This document shows, piece by piece, positions 10,815 through 22,086 of a stretch of DNA of 64,000 nucleotides. Made by a program: the position numbers and the translations under genes. Every line of letters starts with the position of its first letter. The first letter of the stretch is position 1. This DNA is from Cloeon dipterum (lineage: Eukaryota; Arthropoda; Insecta; Ephemeroptera; Baetidae), in the NCBI RefSeq assembly GCF_949628265.1, contig NC_088786.1, positions 41,003,681 to 41,067,680 on the forward strand. Direction: 5' to 3'. Below the pieces are notes generated by a model that saw only the letters and a list, made by a program, of their open reading frames with translations, did no database searches and had not been told where the DNA came from.

Positions 10815-11351
10815 GTGTTTGATTTGAAGAGAAAAAACGGCTCTGGAATTGAAGGAAATACGCAAGGAGCAAAACTGAAGAGAAAATCTTCTTCGGTTGG
10901 ACAGGACTCAAAGGCAGTCACAAATAAAGCTCAGATTAAAAAATGCTGCGAATGCAACGCGGAGTTTTACCGAGCACAGCGTCACTTCAGGGAAAAACAT
11001 TAAAGCGAAAAATACTTTAAGTGCACCGCCTCTCAAGATTGCAAGAAATATTTCGCAACACTTGAAAAGAGAAAGGAGCACGAGCAACAAGAGCACGAGG
11101 AACGAGAAGAATTGCGCTGCCTAGATTGCCATTACTCGACAGACGTGAAGTTCAAGTTTGACTCCCATGTTCTACGGAAGCATTCGAAGAAGACTATCAA
11201 ATGTACAGATCCGAAGTGCAGCAAAATGTTTGCTTCGCAGGCAACAATGAAAATTCATTTGAAGGCGACTCACACAATGGAAACATGTCCCAAATGCGGA
11301 AAAGAAATGAGCACTGATTCACTTAGGATGCACAAAAAGCAACAAAATTAA
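10815..11351 (+). pseudogene. Five-finger gene F, broken between fingers one and two
   Basis: One uninterrupted block in a single frame encodes a lysine-rich lead, finger one (CCECNAEFYRAQRHFREKH), then TAA at 11001-11003. The same frame continues with finger two (CTASQDC...), finger three (CLDCHYSTD...HVLRKH), finger four (CTDPKCSKMF...H) and finger five (CPKCGKEMS...H) to a stop at 11349-11351. Fingers two to five could be made only by readthrough, reinitiation or splicing around the TAA. No counterparts of gene E exons one to four are visible upstream. Probably a pseudogene or a partial duplicate; the clean frame downstream argues that the loss is recent. Confidence 0.6.
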
Positions 11352-11561
11352 CATTTAAGAAACTACCTTTTCAATTTTTAATTTTAGTAAAACTTTTACA
11401 AACGATTAACGAATGTCATAAGTCGTCCTTTCATGTAGGAAGCTAGGAACATAAAAAAATAAAATCATCTGGAAAATGTCTCTTGAAAGACTTTAATTCA
11501 ATTCAATCGAAGCATCGAAAAGCTTCCCTGTGTCACTATGGTTCGTTTTTTATGATCCTCC

Positions 11562-12367
11562 TCATTGATTTAAAAATGAAGACGGGTCGTCGGACAGGTC
11601 GAGGTCCAGGAACTTTTGGAAGTCGGTCAGTTCGGCGACACTCTCGCTCCTGGGCACGTACTCGAGGCGTTGGCCGAGGCAGGCGGCGCGGTGGGCCTCG
11701 GTGCACTCGATCAGCCGCATCGCCTTGCCCTCCATCTCCGTCGCGATGCCCATGCTCTTGTGCAGGAAGGCGTCGCCGCCGCTCGGACTGCTCAACGACT
11801 GCCAGTGGCGCTGCAGCTGCTCCAGCAGACTCTTCATCTGATGCACGGTCTCGACGATGCAGCTAAAACCAAGCATAAAATGAGGGAATATAAATTAATG
11901 AGCCCCATCTCTGCCGACCTGCAACCTTTCTCGAGCTTGGCCTCCCTGCGGTCCATCAGCTCGATCATCTGTGTCGTCTGCGTCGCCTGGCTCTTGCGGC
12001 TGACGGTCTGGCCGTCGCTTTCGCCTTTGGCCAGCAGCTGGGCGAACCTTTCGGCCAGGGCGTCCAGCGTGTCGTGGCCGACCGCCAACGCGTGCTCCTC
12101 GCGCAGACTTTCCTCGAGCACGTGCACCAAGCCTTTGGCCATTTGCCGCTCCGACTCGAGTGCCTGCTCGGCGATCTCGTCCAGCAAACTGTCCACCATG
12201 TCCGGCGCGAGCCGACCTGTCTTCTCCTCCAGCTCGGCGACCTCGTCGGCGCTGAACGACCGCAACGACGACGAGTCCGAGCACGAATCGTCGTCGTCGT
12301 CGGCCTGCTTCCGGTGCCAAAGCAAACCGGAGCCGAGATGCCCGAGATGACTGCTTCTCAACGACAT
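11562..12367 (-). CDS. Conserved-looking acidic/helical protein, function unknown
   Basis: Two exons, 11919-12367 and 11562-11862, joined by a short intron with a CAG/GT donor and TTTTAG acceptor (phase 2), give 249 residues. The N-terminal 45 residues hold an acidic run (ADDDDDSCSDSSS). The rest is predicted to be mostly helical, with heptad-like leucines (SLLDEIAEQALESERQM; HQMKSLLEQLQRHWQSL), which suggests a coiled coil. The base composition is far more GC-rich than the surroundings and the ORFs on the opposite strand are shadows of it. This pattern fits a conserved housekeeping gene, but I do not recognise the family. No signal peptide or membrane segment is seen. Confidence 0.7.
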
Positions 12368-13109
12368 TTTTGCAGCGAATTCGAGTTCGAATTAAGGAGT
12401 GGAAAGATTTTCTCGCTCCTTGGTTCAAATCGAAGCAACAATTGACAGTCAAAATTTGATTGCTTTATTAAAATCATTGTTGCGAATAAAAGCTAATTTT
12501 TCAAATTCAGTTCATTAGATTTTTTATTATTGCACAAAAATACAAATGAAAATAACTTATTTATTTTTCGTCGTTAACACACGGCTAGAAGTTAAGCAAA
12601 TGAAATTTTTGCTATTAATTACGTATCAAGAGTCCACGTCAGGTAACTTCTATAATTGAAAAAATATTTCCATGCCTCTACGTCGAATTGAATTAAAAAT
12701 ATTTTGGATATATTTTTTCACCAAAAGAAAATCAAAGTTAATAATGATAAATAATATATTAGAAATTTAAAAAATTTAGGAAAGCTGGAAGATTGTTCGA
12801 ATATTGAAGTTCAGGGTGCGGAGAATGTCCGAAATGACAATAATTTTCGTGAATAACATTTGGAAATGAAAACGCCCTGAGAAATTCCAAGAATTATTCT
12901 CGATCCAGCAACTCCTCTCTTTTTCAGTTTAACTCCTTTTCTCGTCTGGATCTCTTGAGTTTTGTGGTTCCTTGGAAACTTTTATATTTCTGCTGCGTAA
13001 TGCCACGCGTGAAAGAGAATCCAATGCGAGTTATTATTCCAATTTCACCAGAAAAATTCATGTACAGAATTAATATAACCTTGATTTGAAACGGGATTAA
13101 TATTCTAAT
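12368..13109. other. Intergenic, nothing recognised
   Basis: Contains the upstream region of the minus-strand gene at 11562-12367 and AT-rich sequence. No exon of the truncated family member at 13487-15300 could be found here. Confidence 0.4.
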
Positions 13110-13461
13110 CTGCGATTTCAGACTCAATCTAGCTATTTTGTTTTTTTTTAATTAATTTGCTTTTTTTTTGACGTGCTGAAAACCAAAATCGGTTCAGCCA
13201 ATCGCCGCAGAATCGTGAAAAACTATTTTTTGAAATAAATAAATCTTTTTCAACGTTTCTACGGCGATTGGTTGAACCGATTTTGGTTTTCAGCACGTAA
13301 AAAATAGCAAATTAATTGAAGAATGCACAGTAGCTAGATTGAGTCTGAAATCGCAGCGGAAATGCCTTAAAACCGCTTAAAAAAATTTTTTTTAAAAAAG
13401 TATGTGGTTGCGCCATCTGTTGGCGGCTTTGAACACTAAGGGTTTATGCAACTGGTCAATT
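13110..13461. mobile_element. Palindromic MITE, left-truncated copy
   Basis: Shares the entire right part of the 433-bp element at 48350-48782: inner arms with ACCAAAATCGGTTCAGCC and its reverse complement, then the terminal block GCCATCTGTTGGCGGC and GGGTTTATGCAACTGG. The left terminus is missing. It lies 25 bp from the splice donor of the last recognised exon of the gene at 13487-15300. Confidence 0.75.
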
Positions 13462-13486
13462 AACATTTTTTTAAATAGAAATTTAC

Positions 13487-15300
13487 CATTTTGGGCAGCA
13501 ATCCCTTGCCAGAGTGGGGGCTCATAAGCCGAGTGGAGCTGTTGTGCAGGACGCACAAAAGCATATCCATAGCTCTGAGGAGGAAACTGATTTTGTACGA
13601 AATCGTAGCCTGGAATTGAATAAATATTAATTCCTGCATATTGAAACAGAATGAAATAATGCGAATAATTCACTTTAAAGTCTTGCCATCATTGTGTGTA
13701 TTTACTCTCAGGGAAATAGAATTTTTTAAGTAATTATTAATTTCTTTTGTTGTAAATACGGATTGTTTCACGATTGGCCAATGAGTGCGGTTCAGAAAAG
13801 TATTTCTAATAATTGGAAACGCCTACAGCCATGGTAAAAATTTTTTGATGGTTGATTTAAAAAACCTGCACCAAAAATATTTTGCATGATCTTCAGTTTG
13901 GAAATCAAATACTAAAAATATCGTTACAGAATATCTGAAAGGATTTATAATGAAAAGAACAGCGCGTTACGTAAAGCAGGAAATTCTGGTTGGCAAATAA
14001 AATAATTCTGATCAAAAAGAATGGCCGCATTCCTACCAGCAGCTTGGGATTCTCGAAAAGATGGTCCTGCTTCATTTTCATTGGCTCGCGCTTCCCAGGG
14101 GCGGTGGTATGTTGGACGAGGAGCTTCATCAGCGGGAGGAACAACCTGGAGTGGGTTCTGCAACACTCGCTCTCCTTCCCTAAAAGTTTATGGATTATTT
14201 AATAAAAAACTGTTTAAAATATTGCGGATCTTCACCTATTCAAAGCAATGTATTTACAAAATGCTGAATTCTCGTGAGTTTGGTTGCAGTTAATGCATCT
14301 TGGTCCATCCATTACCAATGGAATTTTCGTATTGCACTGCGTCTGTTAGCCAATGAATCGTTCAAACTGAAAAAATTGAAGAATGGAAAGATAAATTATA
14401 TGGGTCGCAATCCTGAAGAAAAAAGCGAGATAAATTCCTATTCTCCCGATGAAATTTCTTAAATTTCTATCCACCAGAAATTCGAGTATTTCTATTCATA
14501 GAAAAAATATTTCAAATTCTCTACGAATCCACTCTCCTTTATGCATTCAAAATTCTAATAGCATCGCCCGCAACCCACAAGAATAACAACAGAGAAATCC
14601 AATACGGATTTTTTCAATATTTAACGCTTTTTTACTGCATTCCGGTTCTCTTTGGAATCACCACCAGGGAAGATATAAAGCTCAAAAGTTATCTTACCGC
14701 AAATGTCATCTTGTCCGTTTCAAATAATGGAATATATATGTGAAGGAAATTTAATTCTTAAAATTTAACCTTAAAAATTCGTGCCTTTAGACAAACGTTT
14801 TAAAAGTTTGAATTGCAGAAAGAAACAGATTTGAATTAAAAATAAATTCTTCTGAACAAAATATTGAAATATATATTTTTTTGTAGAGCTGACTTTGATT
14901 TTATTTGATTTTTCATTTACTGAATATTCGATATAATTTTTCTGCCTTTTTGACTCATTCTTAAGCATCATTGCGCAATAAATTTCCACTAGAGGCTACA
15001 CAGCTTCATTTTAGATAGAAAATTGATTACACAGAGGTCTAGCGGAGAAAAATTTCTTGCGAGAAAATGGGAATTTAAATTGTTCCTCTTTGTGTAGATT
15101 TAAAATATTTTAATTCCGCTCAAAAGATATAAAATCACCTGTTTGAAAATCGAAAATGTAATCGAGATTAACAAGAAAAATGAACTTACCGGCCACGCTG
15201 TCCAAGACGCTATGAACATTGGCTGCTCTCCAGTTGATGGCATCAACTCTTTCCTCTCCCGCTTCTGCGCAGTTTGATTCTCCTCCCACCTTTATCAGGT
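13487..15300 (-). pseudogene. Truncated zinc-finger family member D
   Basis: Recognisable exons are a 5' exon at about 15190-15300 with a GCCG/GTAAGT donor, a knuckle exon at 14236-14342 (CINCNQTHENSAFC, pattern C-x2-C-x3-H-x5-C), a proline-rich exon at 14037-14179 (EAPRPTYHRPWEA), and a further phase-1 exon at 13487-13609 (GYDFVQNQFPPQSYGYAF). They parallel the gene at 17112-20280. No repeated A/B-type exon and no finger exon follows before the next gene. The knuckle exon needs an acceptor at TAACAG to avoid an in-frame TAA. The 3' part was probably lost, with a MITE now next to the last exon, so the copy is most likely non-functional. Confidence 0.55.
14390..15185. other. Probable intron or intergenic sequence, nothing firm
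   Basis: Parallels 19510-20150 in the related gene at 17112-20280 in short blocks (for example ATATTTAACGCTTTTT and TTACACAGAGGTCTAGCGG-like motifs), so it is probably intronic. No exon could be fixed. Confidence 0.35.
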
Positions 15301-15454
15301 ATAGGGGAAATAAGCGGATTGATGTTTTGTCATTTCCTAGAAGATGGATGGTTACTATATCCTAGAAATTCTGGTAGTATTTTAAAAATTACCAAGTATT
15401 TTGAATTCTCTGCCATTTATTTTTTTACTATTTAATTTTAATCTTACAGACCGT

Positions 15455-15600
15455 CTTTAACGAAGCTTCTTGAGCACACCAATCGATTCCTGAGGATCGA
15501 ATTTAGGTAAAACGGATATTTTTCCGACATAAAAGACCAAGCGCGACGAAGAACGTTTTTCCCGCCTAAACAATTTGAACATATATGCGAGAACTGCGCA
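15455..15600. repeat. Dispersed repeat shared with 42950-43090
   Basis: Both copies contain CACCAATCGATTCCTGAGG, then GGATATTTTTCCGA-like sequence, then TTTTTCCCGCC. It has no coding potential. Confidence 0.6.
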
Positions 15601-15689
15601 TGCATCAGAGCTGGCACACGCTAACCACCGGCTTCTAGCGGCTGACGTGAAACCTCTCGGTCGGCCGCACCCTCCACGCATGTCTCGTT

Positions 15690-15960
15690 CATGTTCCTGC
15701 TCGCCTTCCCCCGTAATTTCCGATGACGTCACATACCAACCAGCGATGCCAGCGCCATTTGATTGTGAATCCAATTTTTATAATATCAAATCCGAAACAG
15801 GTTATAAAATCTGACTAAACATCTGCGCTGCGGAGAATCGTCCGACGCCCACTTTTTTATTTCAATGCTGCTCGCGGAGGAGTCATTTCTTCCAAATTTT
15901 ATTTAAATAGCGTATGCAACGTGCAGCGCTTTTGTGCCACGCAGGCTGCAAACTCTCCAG
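15690..15960. repeat. Dispersed TGACGTCA-containing repeat, copy 3
   Basis: Contains GCCTTCCCCCGTAATTTCC, the palindrome TGACGTCA and downstream GCTGCTCGCGGAGGAGTC, related to copies at 340-525, 4500-4690 and 35930-36010. This copy also shares GATGCCAGCGCCA with the one at 35930. Confidence 0.6.
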
Positions 15961-16059
15961 GCGTATCGACAGAATTTAATTTTTTGTTCGTATTTCTTGA
16001 ATTTTTATATCAAATAAATTAATAATACTTCGTATGATATCAGATTTCATTTATGGTGT

Positions 16060-16260
16060 TTCATTCACAAATGGGCATGTCGGTCCGACGAAAAAATCCA
16101 CTTTTGTGCGTGGTCTCCACTCCAGCAATTGGTGCTCATGCAGCAGACTGGTCGTTCAAGGATAAATATCCTCTGGAAAATTTACAATTTAAATGCTCTA
16201 ACTAGCTCATCTAATTGCTCAAATTTTGTGAATAGTAAAAATTATATCTACCATTCAGCT
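16060..16260 (-). pseudogene. Relic of the zinc-finger exon
   Basis: On the minus strand the start of the finger exon is recognisable after a CCAG acceptor: LNDQSAA followed by an in-frame TGA, then APIAG and, in another frame, a CPF-like remnant. The intact genes read DDQSQSGDGAPIAG here. It is a short, broken copy. Confidence 0.55.
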
Positions 16261-16269
16261 TCAATCAAT

Positions 16270-17110
16270 TTTTGAGTGCGCTCCAATTCAAAGTCACAAT
16301 TTGGATTTTTATCTAATTTCTCGTATTGGTTATATTTTGGAAAAACAAGTTGTAAATTATATAGCTTTTGGCTCTATTAGTAGTTAATAAAATTTCAGTA
16401 AAGTTTTAAAACCATTTCCTAAATCTGCTGATCGAGACGGCTGCGACGCAGCTAATAAAAGAGAGCATCGCTCGCTTCGATGATCGGTTGCCGGCTTTCT
16501 TGTGGCACTTTTTGATTGGTTCAGATCAAAATCCCCCTTGGATTAACAAACCTCCTAGCAAGTTTCATCGCAGTATTGGTTATACGATTTTATTTCATTC
16601 AACCATTTGGTTTCAATCTTTTATTTTCTTCGGCGTTTTAATTAAATACTCTGATGGGAATGGTTTAATATGCAGTTATGATCAACGTTTGTTTCTTACG
16701 AAATGCAAATGTTTTTCTTTTTAATTTCATTGATTATAGCCGCTCAAGTTTGCCGCTTTGACTTTTGGCAAATAAATATAAAATTATAACCCCTTTAATT
16801 GATGAAACTCTCTACACTTTACTCTATTTGCTTCTTAAATTAATCGCCAAATTTTGCTTCCATAACTGCAACATTAAATTGCATTTAAGTGTGTATAAAT
16901 AAGAGTGAGTGAGCGTTATATTCTACAAAATTCCGAAAAAAAGGATGAACATTTCATCAATCTACTAATGACTAAGATGACTCTAATCTTATCTCTTTTA
17001 CAGAGTTATGTTCTAAATGACAGATTTACATTCGGGTTAGTGTTCTCATATTCGTAACTTTTTAATGAAGATCTAAACATAAGGCATGGAAATATCAAGG
17101 AGAATTGCAC
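16270..17110. other. Intergenic, one repeat copy
   Basis: The segment 16490-16566 is an inverted copy of the repeat at 8386-8465 (GTGGCACTTTTTGATTGGTT ... CCTCCTAGCA). The remainder is AT-rich with no feature recognised. Confidence 0.45.
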
Positions 17111-17111
17111 T

Positions 17112-20100
17112 TTAATAGTAGTGACATTCAGAAAAGTGAGCTCTCAGCGAGAATAATTCTTCCCTCACTGCTTGACAGGTTCTGCATCTAAATGGTTTTG
17201 CATGGTCCTTGCCACAGTGTTCATACCACAATTTCACTCCTCTTTCACTCTTTTCAAATAATTCGTTGCACCCAGAAACTATGCAAAATTCGTAATTCAT
17301 CATCTTAGGACATTTCTTAAAATGAGACATAAAATGAGAGCGATCGCCAAATTTTCGAAGTCTGCCATCTTTGTATCGCGTATCTCTGCACAGAAATGGG
17401 CATGTCATTCCGTCGATAAATTTCAATTGTGCGTGGTCTTCAGTAACTGGTGCTCCGTCAGCAGACTGGTTGTTCAAGGTATTTTGTTCTGGAAAATGAA
17501 AAAATCAACGTATTTTAATGCTCCAATGCTAGTCCATATAATTGCTTAAATTTTGTGAATAGTAAAATTCTATCTACCATTAATGGCACGCAGTTCTGCC
17601 GAATCGTGAGAGACCTGAAGAGAGGAAGCTGATGGCGCTGATGCAGAATTTTTCTGGACATGCTGGTGTGGCTGTTGAAGGGCACCTTGGTATCTTTCAG
17701 GGAACTGAGTGTGCTGGGAATAATTCATGCTCGTTGCACCTGAAAAAAATATAATTGAAGCGTAATATAATTGGTGCGTAAGAGATTTGGTCGGGATAGT
17801 GGTTAAATATATATGAAAAACAAGTTTGGTTAAGAATAAAACAATAGTTCTTGAATTGGACCTCTGTCAGCTAGACTGCGGTTATTCAAATGATCTGGAA
17901 AAATTATATAATGCAGCAGCATCTATAGCTCATCTTAGTTTCTTATATTTGAAGTACAGAATAAAAAAATGAATCTAATACCATGCATTGCACGCGTTTC
18001 TGCCGAACCGTGATTGAAAGGGAAAAGCGATGCTGATGGAGCTGATGCAGTGTAATTCTGGACAAGCTGGTGCGGCAGGGGAAGGGCACTTTGGAGGCTA
18101 CCATGGTAATGAGATTGATGGAAATAACCCAAGCATGTTGCACCTGAAAAAATATAATTAAAGGGTGCGTAAGAGATTTGGTCGGTAGTTGTTAAATATA
18201 TGCAAAACAAGTTTGTTTAAGAATAAAACAAAAGTTTTTGAATTGGTCCTCTGTCAGCTAGACTCATCATAGATCATTTGATTTATTCAAATGATCTGGA
18301 AAAATTATGTAATGCAGCAGCATCTATAGTTCATCTTAGTTTCTTATGTTTGAAGTAAAGAATAAATAAATGAATCTAATACCATGCATTGCACGCGTTT
18401 CTGCCGAACCGTGGTTGAAAGGGAAAGGCGATGCTGATTGCGCTGGTGCAGAGTAATTCTGGACAATATGCTGGTGTGGCAGGGGAAGGGCACTTTGGAG
18501 GCTACCATGGTACTGAGATTGATGGAAATAACCAAGGCTTGTTGCACCTGAAAAAATATTATTTAAAATTGCGAAAGAGGCGGTACTGGCAGCAACATTA
18601 AACATTCGTGCAACAAGATAACTATGCAAAGAAATAATCAATGTTTAATAAATATCTTAGAATTTAAATTATAGTTTTCTGTTAAAAAAAACTTGATCTC
18701 CTTCTGTTTCTTGGTAATTTTGTGTGAGTTTCACGACTGTCTAGTTTGGAAGGCTTAAGGACCCGCGATGTCATTTGTCTTATAAGAACAATATAAAGAT
18801 TTAATTGTTATATTTCTTAAAACACATTAATATTATCATAGCTCATAGTTTGCGCCGCTCTCATATTGGAAAAAAAACATGCAAATAAATAAAACCATGT
18901 TTAACACACATTCTAGGTAATTATTTTTGAAGAACTCTTCTCGTAATTTCCATTTTGGAAATCAAATGCTAAAAATATTTAAGTAACTAAATAAAATATG
19001 ACATGATTTACCAGGATTTGGAATACCTGAATAATATTCCCTATTTCCAGGTAGAAATAATGGAAGGCCATGATAGGTTTCCCTTGCGTCTGCCGGACCC
19101 TGGTTCACTGCTTGAGACCTAGAAGGGAGCACTGGTTGGCTTGCTGGATACATAATTAGAATTATTTAAAAATAGGATGCACGCACTCTTACCAGCAGCT
19201 TGGAAACCACGAAGTGATGGTCCTGCTTTCCCTTCCCAGGGTCGGTGGTATGTTGGACGAGGTGCTTCATCCGCGGCAGGAACGACCTGAACTGGGTTCT
19301 GCAACACCCGCTCTCCGCCTTCCCTAAAAGAAAGTGTAATTTTTTTATTTAAAAATATTGTGAATCCGGCCTCACCTTTCCAAAGCATGGACTTCACAAT
19401 TTTCTCCATTGTTGTGTACTACGTTGCATTGTGCGCATTTTTGTCGATCCATTCCCAGCGGAGTTCCAATATAACACTTCGGGAGCGATCCAACTGAAAA
19501 AATAGCCGAAGAATGTAAAAAAATAACTCTGTAGGTCGCAATCCTAAAGAAAAAGCCAGAACAAATTCCTATCCACCCAATGAATTTTCTTTCCCTCAGA
19601 AACTCAAACATTATTTTTATTCATAAACAAAATATTTTAATTTCTCTACGATTTCACTATCCTTTTGATGAGAAATCATACTTATAATAGAATGTCACTT
19701 ACAAGGATAACAGCAGATAACCCCTTTTTTTAAAATATTTAACGCTTTTTCGCCGCACTCCGTTTCTTTTTGGATTGACCATCAGGGAAGAAATGATAAA
19801 ATTGTTTTACCGAGTTAGAGACATTTGCTTTTTCATAAATTGAATATCCATCGGAATCCTTTCCACTTTAACTCGTTGTTAAGCATCATTGCGCAATCAA
19901 TTTCCACTGAAGGACAACTTCGTTTAGATAGGAAATTTAATTAACTTCACCTTAATATTTTAAACGATTTTTTATAGTTTAAATTATCTGCCAGTTTTTG
20001 ATGACACAGAGGTCTAGCGGAGAATAATTACTGCGAGAAAATGGGGAATTAAAAATTTGTAGATTGGAAATATTTTAATTCTGCTTAAAGCTTAAAAGAT

Positions 20101-20280
20101 CAAATCACCTGGTTGAAAGTCGGAAATGTAATTGAGACTAACAAGAAAAATGAACTTACCGGCCCCGCTGTTAAACACGTTATGAACGCATTGTCTGCTC
20201 TCCAGTTGACGGCATCAATTCTGTCTCCTTTCCTGCTTCAGCACAGTGTGATTCTCCTGCTCCCATCTTCATCAGCATGT
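17112..20280 (-). CDS. Zinc-finger family member C with CCHC-like knuckle
   Basis: A seven-exon chain is in consistent phase: 19376-19493, 19193-19323, 19012-19143, 18383-18547, 17982-18143, 17578-17739 and 17112-17488, giving 415 residues plus upstream exon(s). A 5' exon at about 20158-20280 has a GGCCG/GTAAGT donor, but its coding frame is unclear. The first chained exon carries CYIG...CAQCNVVHNNGENC, a C-x2-C-x3-H-x5-C knuckle. Next come proline-rich exons (EAPRPTYHRPWE), three tandem copies of the GATS-type exon found in copies A and B, and a finger exon with CPFLC...H, YEFCIVSGC and CRTC...H...H. It has one CPF finger pair where A and B have two. It is related to A and B by exon shuffling and loss. 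Confidence 0.65.
18680..18745 (-). pseudogene. Decayed exon inside gene C
   Basis: Minus-strand QNYQETEGDQ matches QNYQETPGDQG, the end of the fourth exon of copies A and B, but the donor and upstream part are degraded. It now lies in an intron of the gene at 17112-20280. Confidence 0.5.
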
Positions 20281-20299
20281 AGGGGAAATAAGGAGGGGG

Positions 20300-20320
20300 C
20301 TACAACCAGCCTGGTTGTAG
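20300..20320. repeat. Short perfect inverted repeat
   Basis: CTACAACCAG is followed at once by its reverse complement CTGGTTGTAG around one base. It sits just upstream of the 5' exon of gene C. Significance is unknown. Confidence 0.5.
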
Positions 20321-20329
20321 CTGGTTGCT

Positions 20330-20855
20330 AGGCAACAGCAGGAGCTGTTGACATTCGCATACCGTCAACCAATCAGCGTTGAGAGGACTCTTCCAGCAAA
20401 GAATTATTGCTGCTTACTCGGATTATCGTGTTTTCAACCGACTTTTAATGGATTTCTAAGTTAATATATCGATAGAAATCTGCGTAGCTACTTAAGCAAA
20501 CAAGCTCAAATTTAACGACTATGCATACTATACCAGATTTTCATGCGCAAACAGAAGGTTTTCTTTCTAAAAAAAACACTCGCTTTTTGCACAATATTTT
20601 TGTTTATTCTTGAAAATACCATACAAATCAACACTAATATAACAGGACAAGAGTAAATTCAATTGGATATAAGATTACAAAATACGTAGTTGAGCTGTAC
20701 GCAAACCATTGCTGTCTATTCTATTATCAAAAAAAGTGAACGGATGGGTTAATTAAGTGGCTAGAAATGCCGATCGGACCCACAAGATCGTTTTAAAATG
20801 TGAAAAAATTACAAAATCTGGGATTTGAATGAAAAAAGGAATTTTAGGGCAAAAC
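20330..20855. other. Intergenic, nothing recognised
   Basis: AT-rich sequence between gene C and the diverged satellite monomers. No exon or repeat was identified. Confidence 0.35.
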
Positions 20856-20859
20856 GGGA

Positions 20860-21235
20860 AAACGGGAGAGGGATAAAGTTAAAAGCAGAGTAATCCCACC
20901 TCCACCTGACACGCAGGCAGATTCCCTCTGCTGGGAGTTAAATGGAAAGAGGAATAAAGGGGAAAATTTGAAAATGGAAAAGGTTAAAAACAGGGTATTC
21001 CCACTCGCACCTCAGGCGCGAGTTAGATCCCACTGCTGGGAATTAATAGGGAAAGGAATTAAAAGGAAAAAGGAAAAGATAACAGCAGGGTATTCCCACT
21101 GGCGCCACTGGCACGAGCAGGATCCCACTACTGGGAAATAATTGGGAAGCAAACTTATAGGTCAAAGGAATTTAAGGGAAAAAAGGAACAGGAATTAAGG
21201 TACAGCAAAAATTAAACAGCAAGGTTTTACAATGT
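20860..21235. repeat. Diverged satellite-like monomers, left flank
   Basis: Three to four degenerate repeats of roughly 110-125 bp share the frame AACAGCAGGGTATTCCCACT, a GC-rich CACCTCAGGCGCGAG-like core and CCCACTGCTGGGAATTAA. The same architecture (AGCAGGGT, GC-rich core, CTGCTGG/GAAAGTTA) defines the long monomer of the main array, so these look like old, unexpanded relatives. Confidence 0.65.
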
Positions 21236-21331
21236 ACAATCCTATAAAAATATTATACAGACATTTTTAAATTAAATTACAATGTGAAAATTTGATTTTT
21301 TTTAATAATACAATTATACAACAATTATAAT

Positions 21332-21750
21332 TTATGTTAAGATACAGAACGTTTCAAGAGTATTCTTGGACTGGTTGTTGGGATGGAGGTTCCAAACGAA
21401 GTATCGTTGGTTGTGTCCACCTGAATCGAGGAACTTGTTGTCCGGAGACCACTTGAAGCCGCAAACCTGCGAATCAGAAGAGCTTGTTCAGAGAATGAAA
21501 GGATTAAGCGATTTTAAACGTACCTCTCGTCCAGCCCGACCAACAACTGGAGAGATCACGTCCTGGTGAATGCGGATCAGAGGTAGACGCAGCTTCCGGG
21601 CCCAAACGACGAACAGTCCACTAAATTTGGTTGAAGTCGTCTTGCAGCTCACGAAGGGAATGCGCGAGATATTCCTGGTTGTTTTTCGCGACGTGCACAA
21701 AAGTTTCTGGCCGCCAAAATAATCTGAAAACCAATAGCGCGGCAAGATTT
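21332..21750 (-). pseudogene. Cdc20/Fizzy-type WD40 fragment, copy 1
   Basis: The minus-strand exon 21332-21466 after a CGCAG acceptor reads VCGFKWSPDNKFLDSGGHNQ then FVWNLH, the signature of the Cdc20/Fizzy/Fizzy-related propeller (family form EVCGLxWSPD...LASGGNDN...VW). An upstream piece ending at a GAGAG/GTACG donor (21524) reads LIRIHQDV, like the RDV/HDV strand before it. Only about one and a half blades are present and the frame ends at TAA 21332-21334. There is no N-terminal C-box or KEN motif and no C-terminal IR tail. It is a captured or duplicated fragment of an anaphase-promoting-complex activator gene, unlikely to function as such. Confidence 0.7.
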
Positions 21751-22086
21751 AAAAGTTGCATGTTGTCATAAATGGTGGAATAAATGTAATGAGACGCGCG
21801 AAATCAACAATGTGTTTGTAATCATCTTCGCAGCGTTCAAATTGATCGTACTTCAGTGAACAAACATGACTTTTCTTGATGCAACCAAAAGGGAAAACAA
21901 TCGTTTCGATCAAAATCCTACTAGTTTTAAATCCATAAAAAAACTCAATGTCAAATCAATTGTTGCCCATTTCTTGCATCAAAGAAAATTCGTGTTTGTT
22001 TTCTGAGGTATGATCAATTTTTCCGCCACCAAGATGCTACAATAACGCGAACATGTAACGATAACGCGAAGAATTAACGAGCCCCC
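21750..22086. other. Intergenic or intronic, nothing recognised
   Basis: AT-rich spacer between the WD40 fragment and the GC-rich unit. Minus-strand transcription would make it an intron. Confidence 0.35.

Noticed and set aside
11616..12452. Long plus- and minus-strand frames overlapping the GC-rich gene
   Set aside because: They are shadows created by GC-rich codons of the 11562-12367 gene, which alone has matching splice phase.
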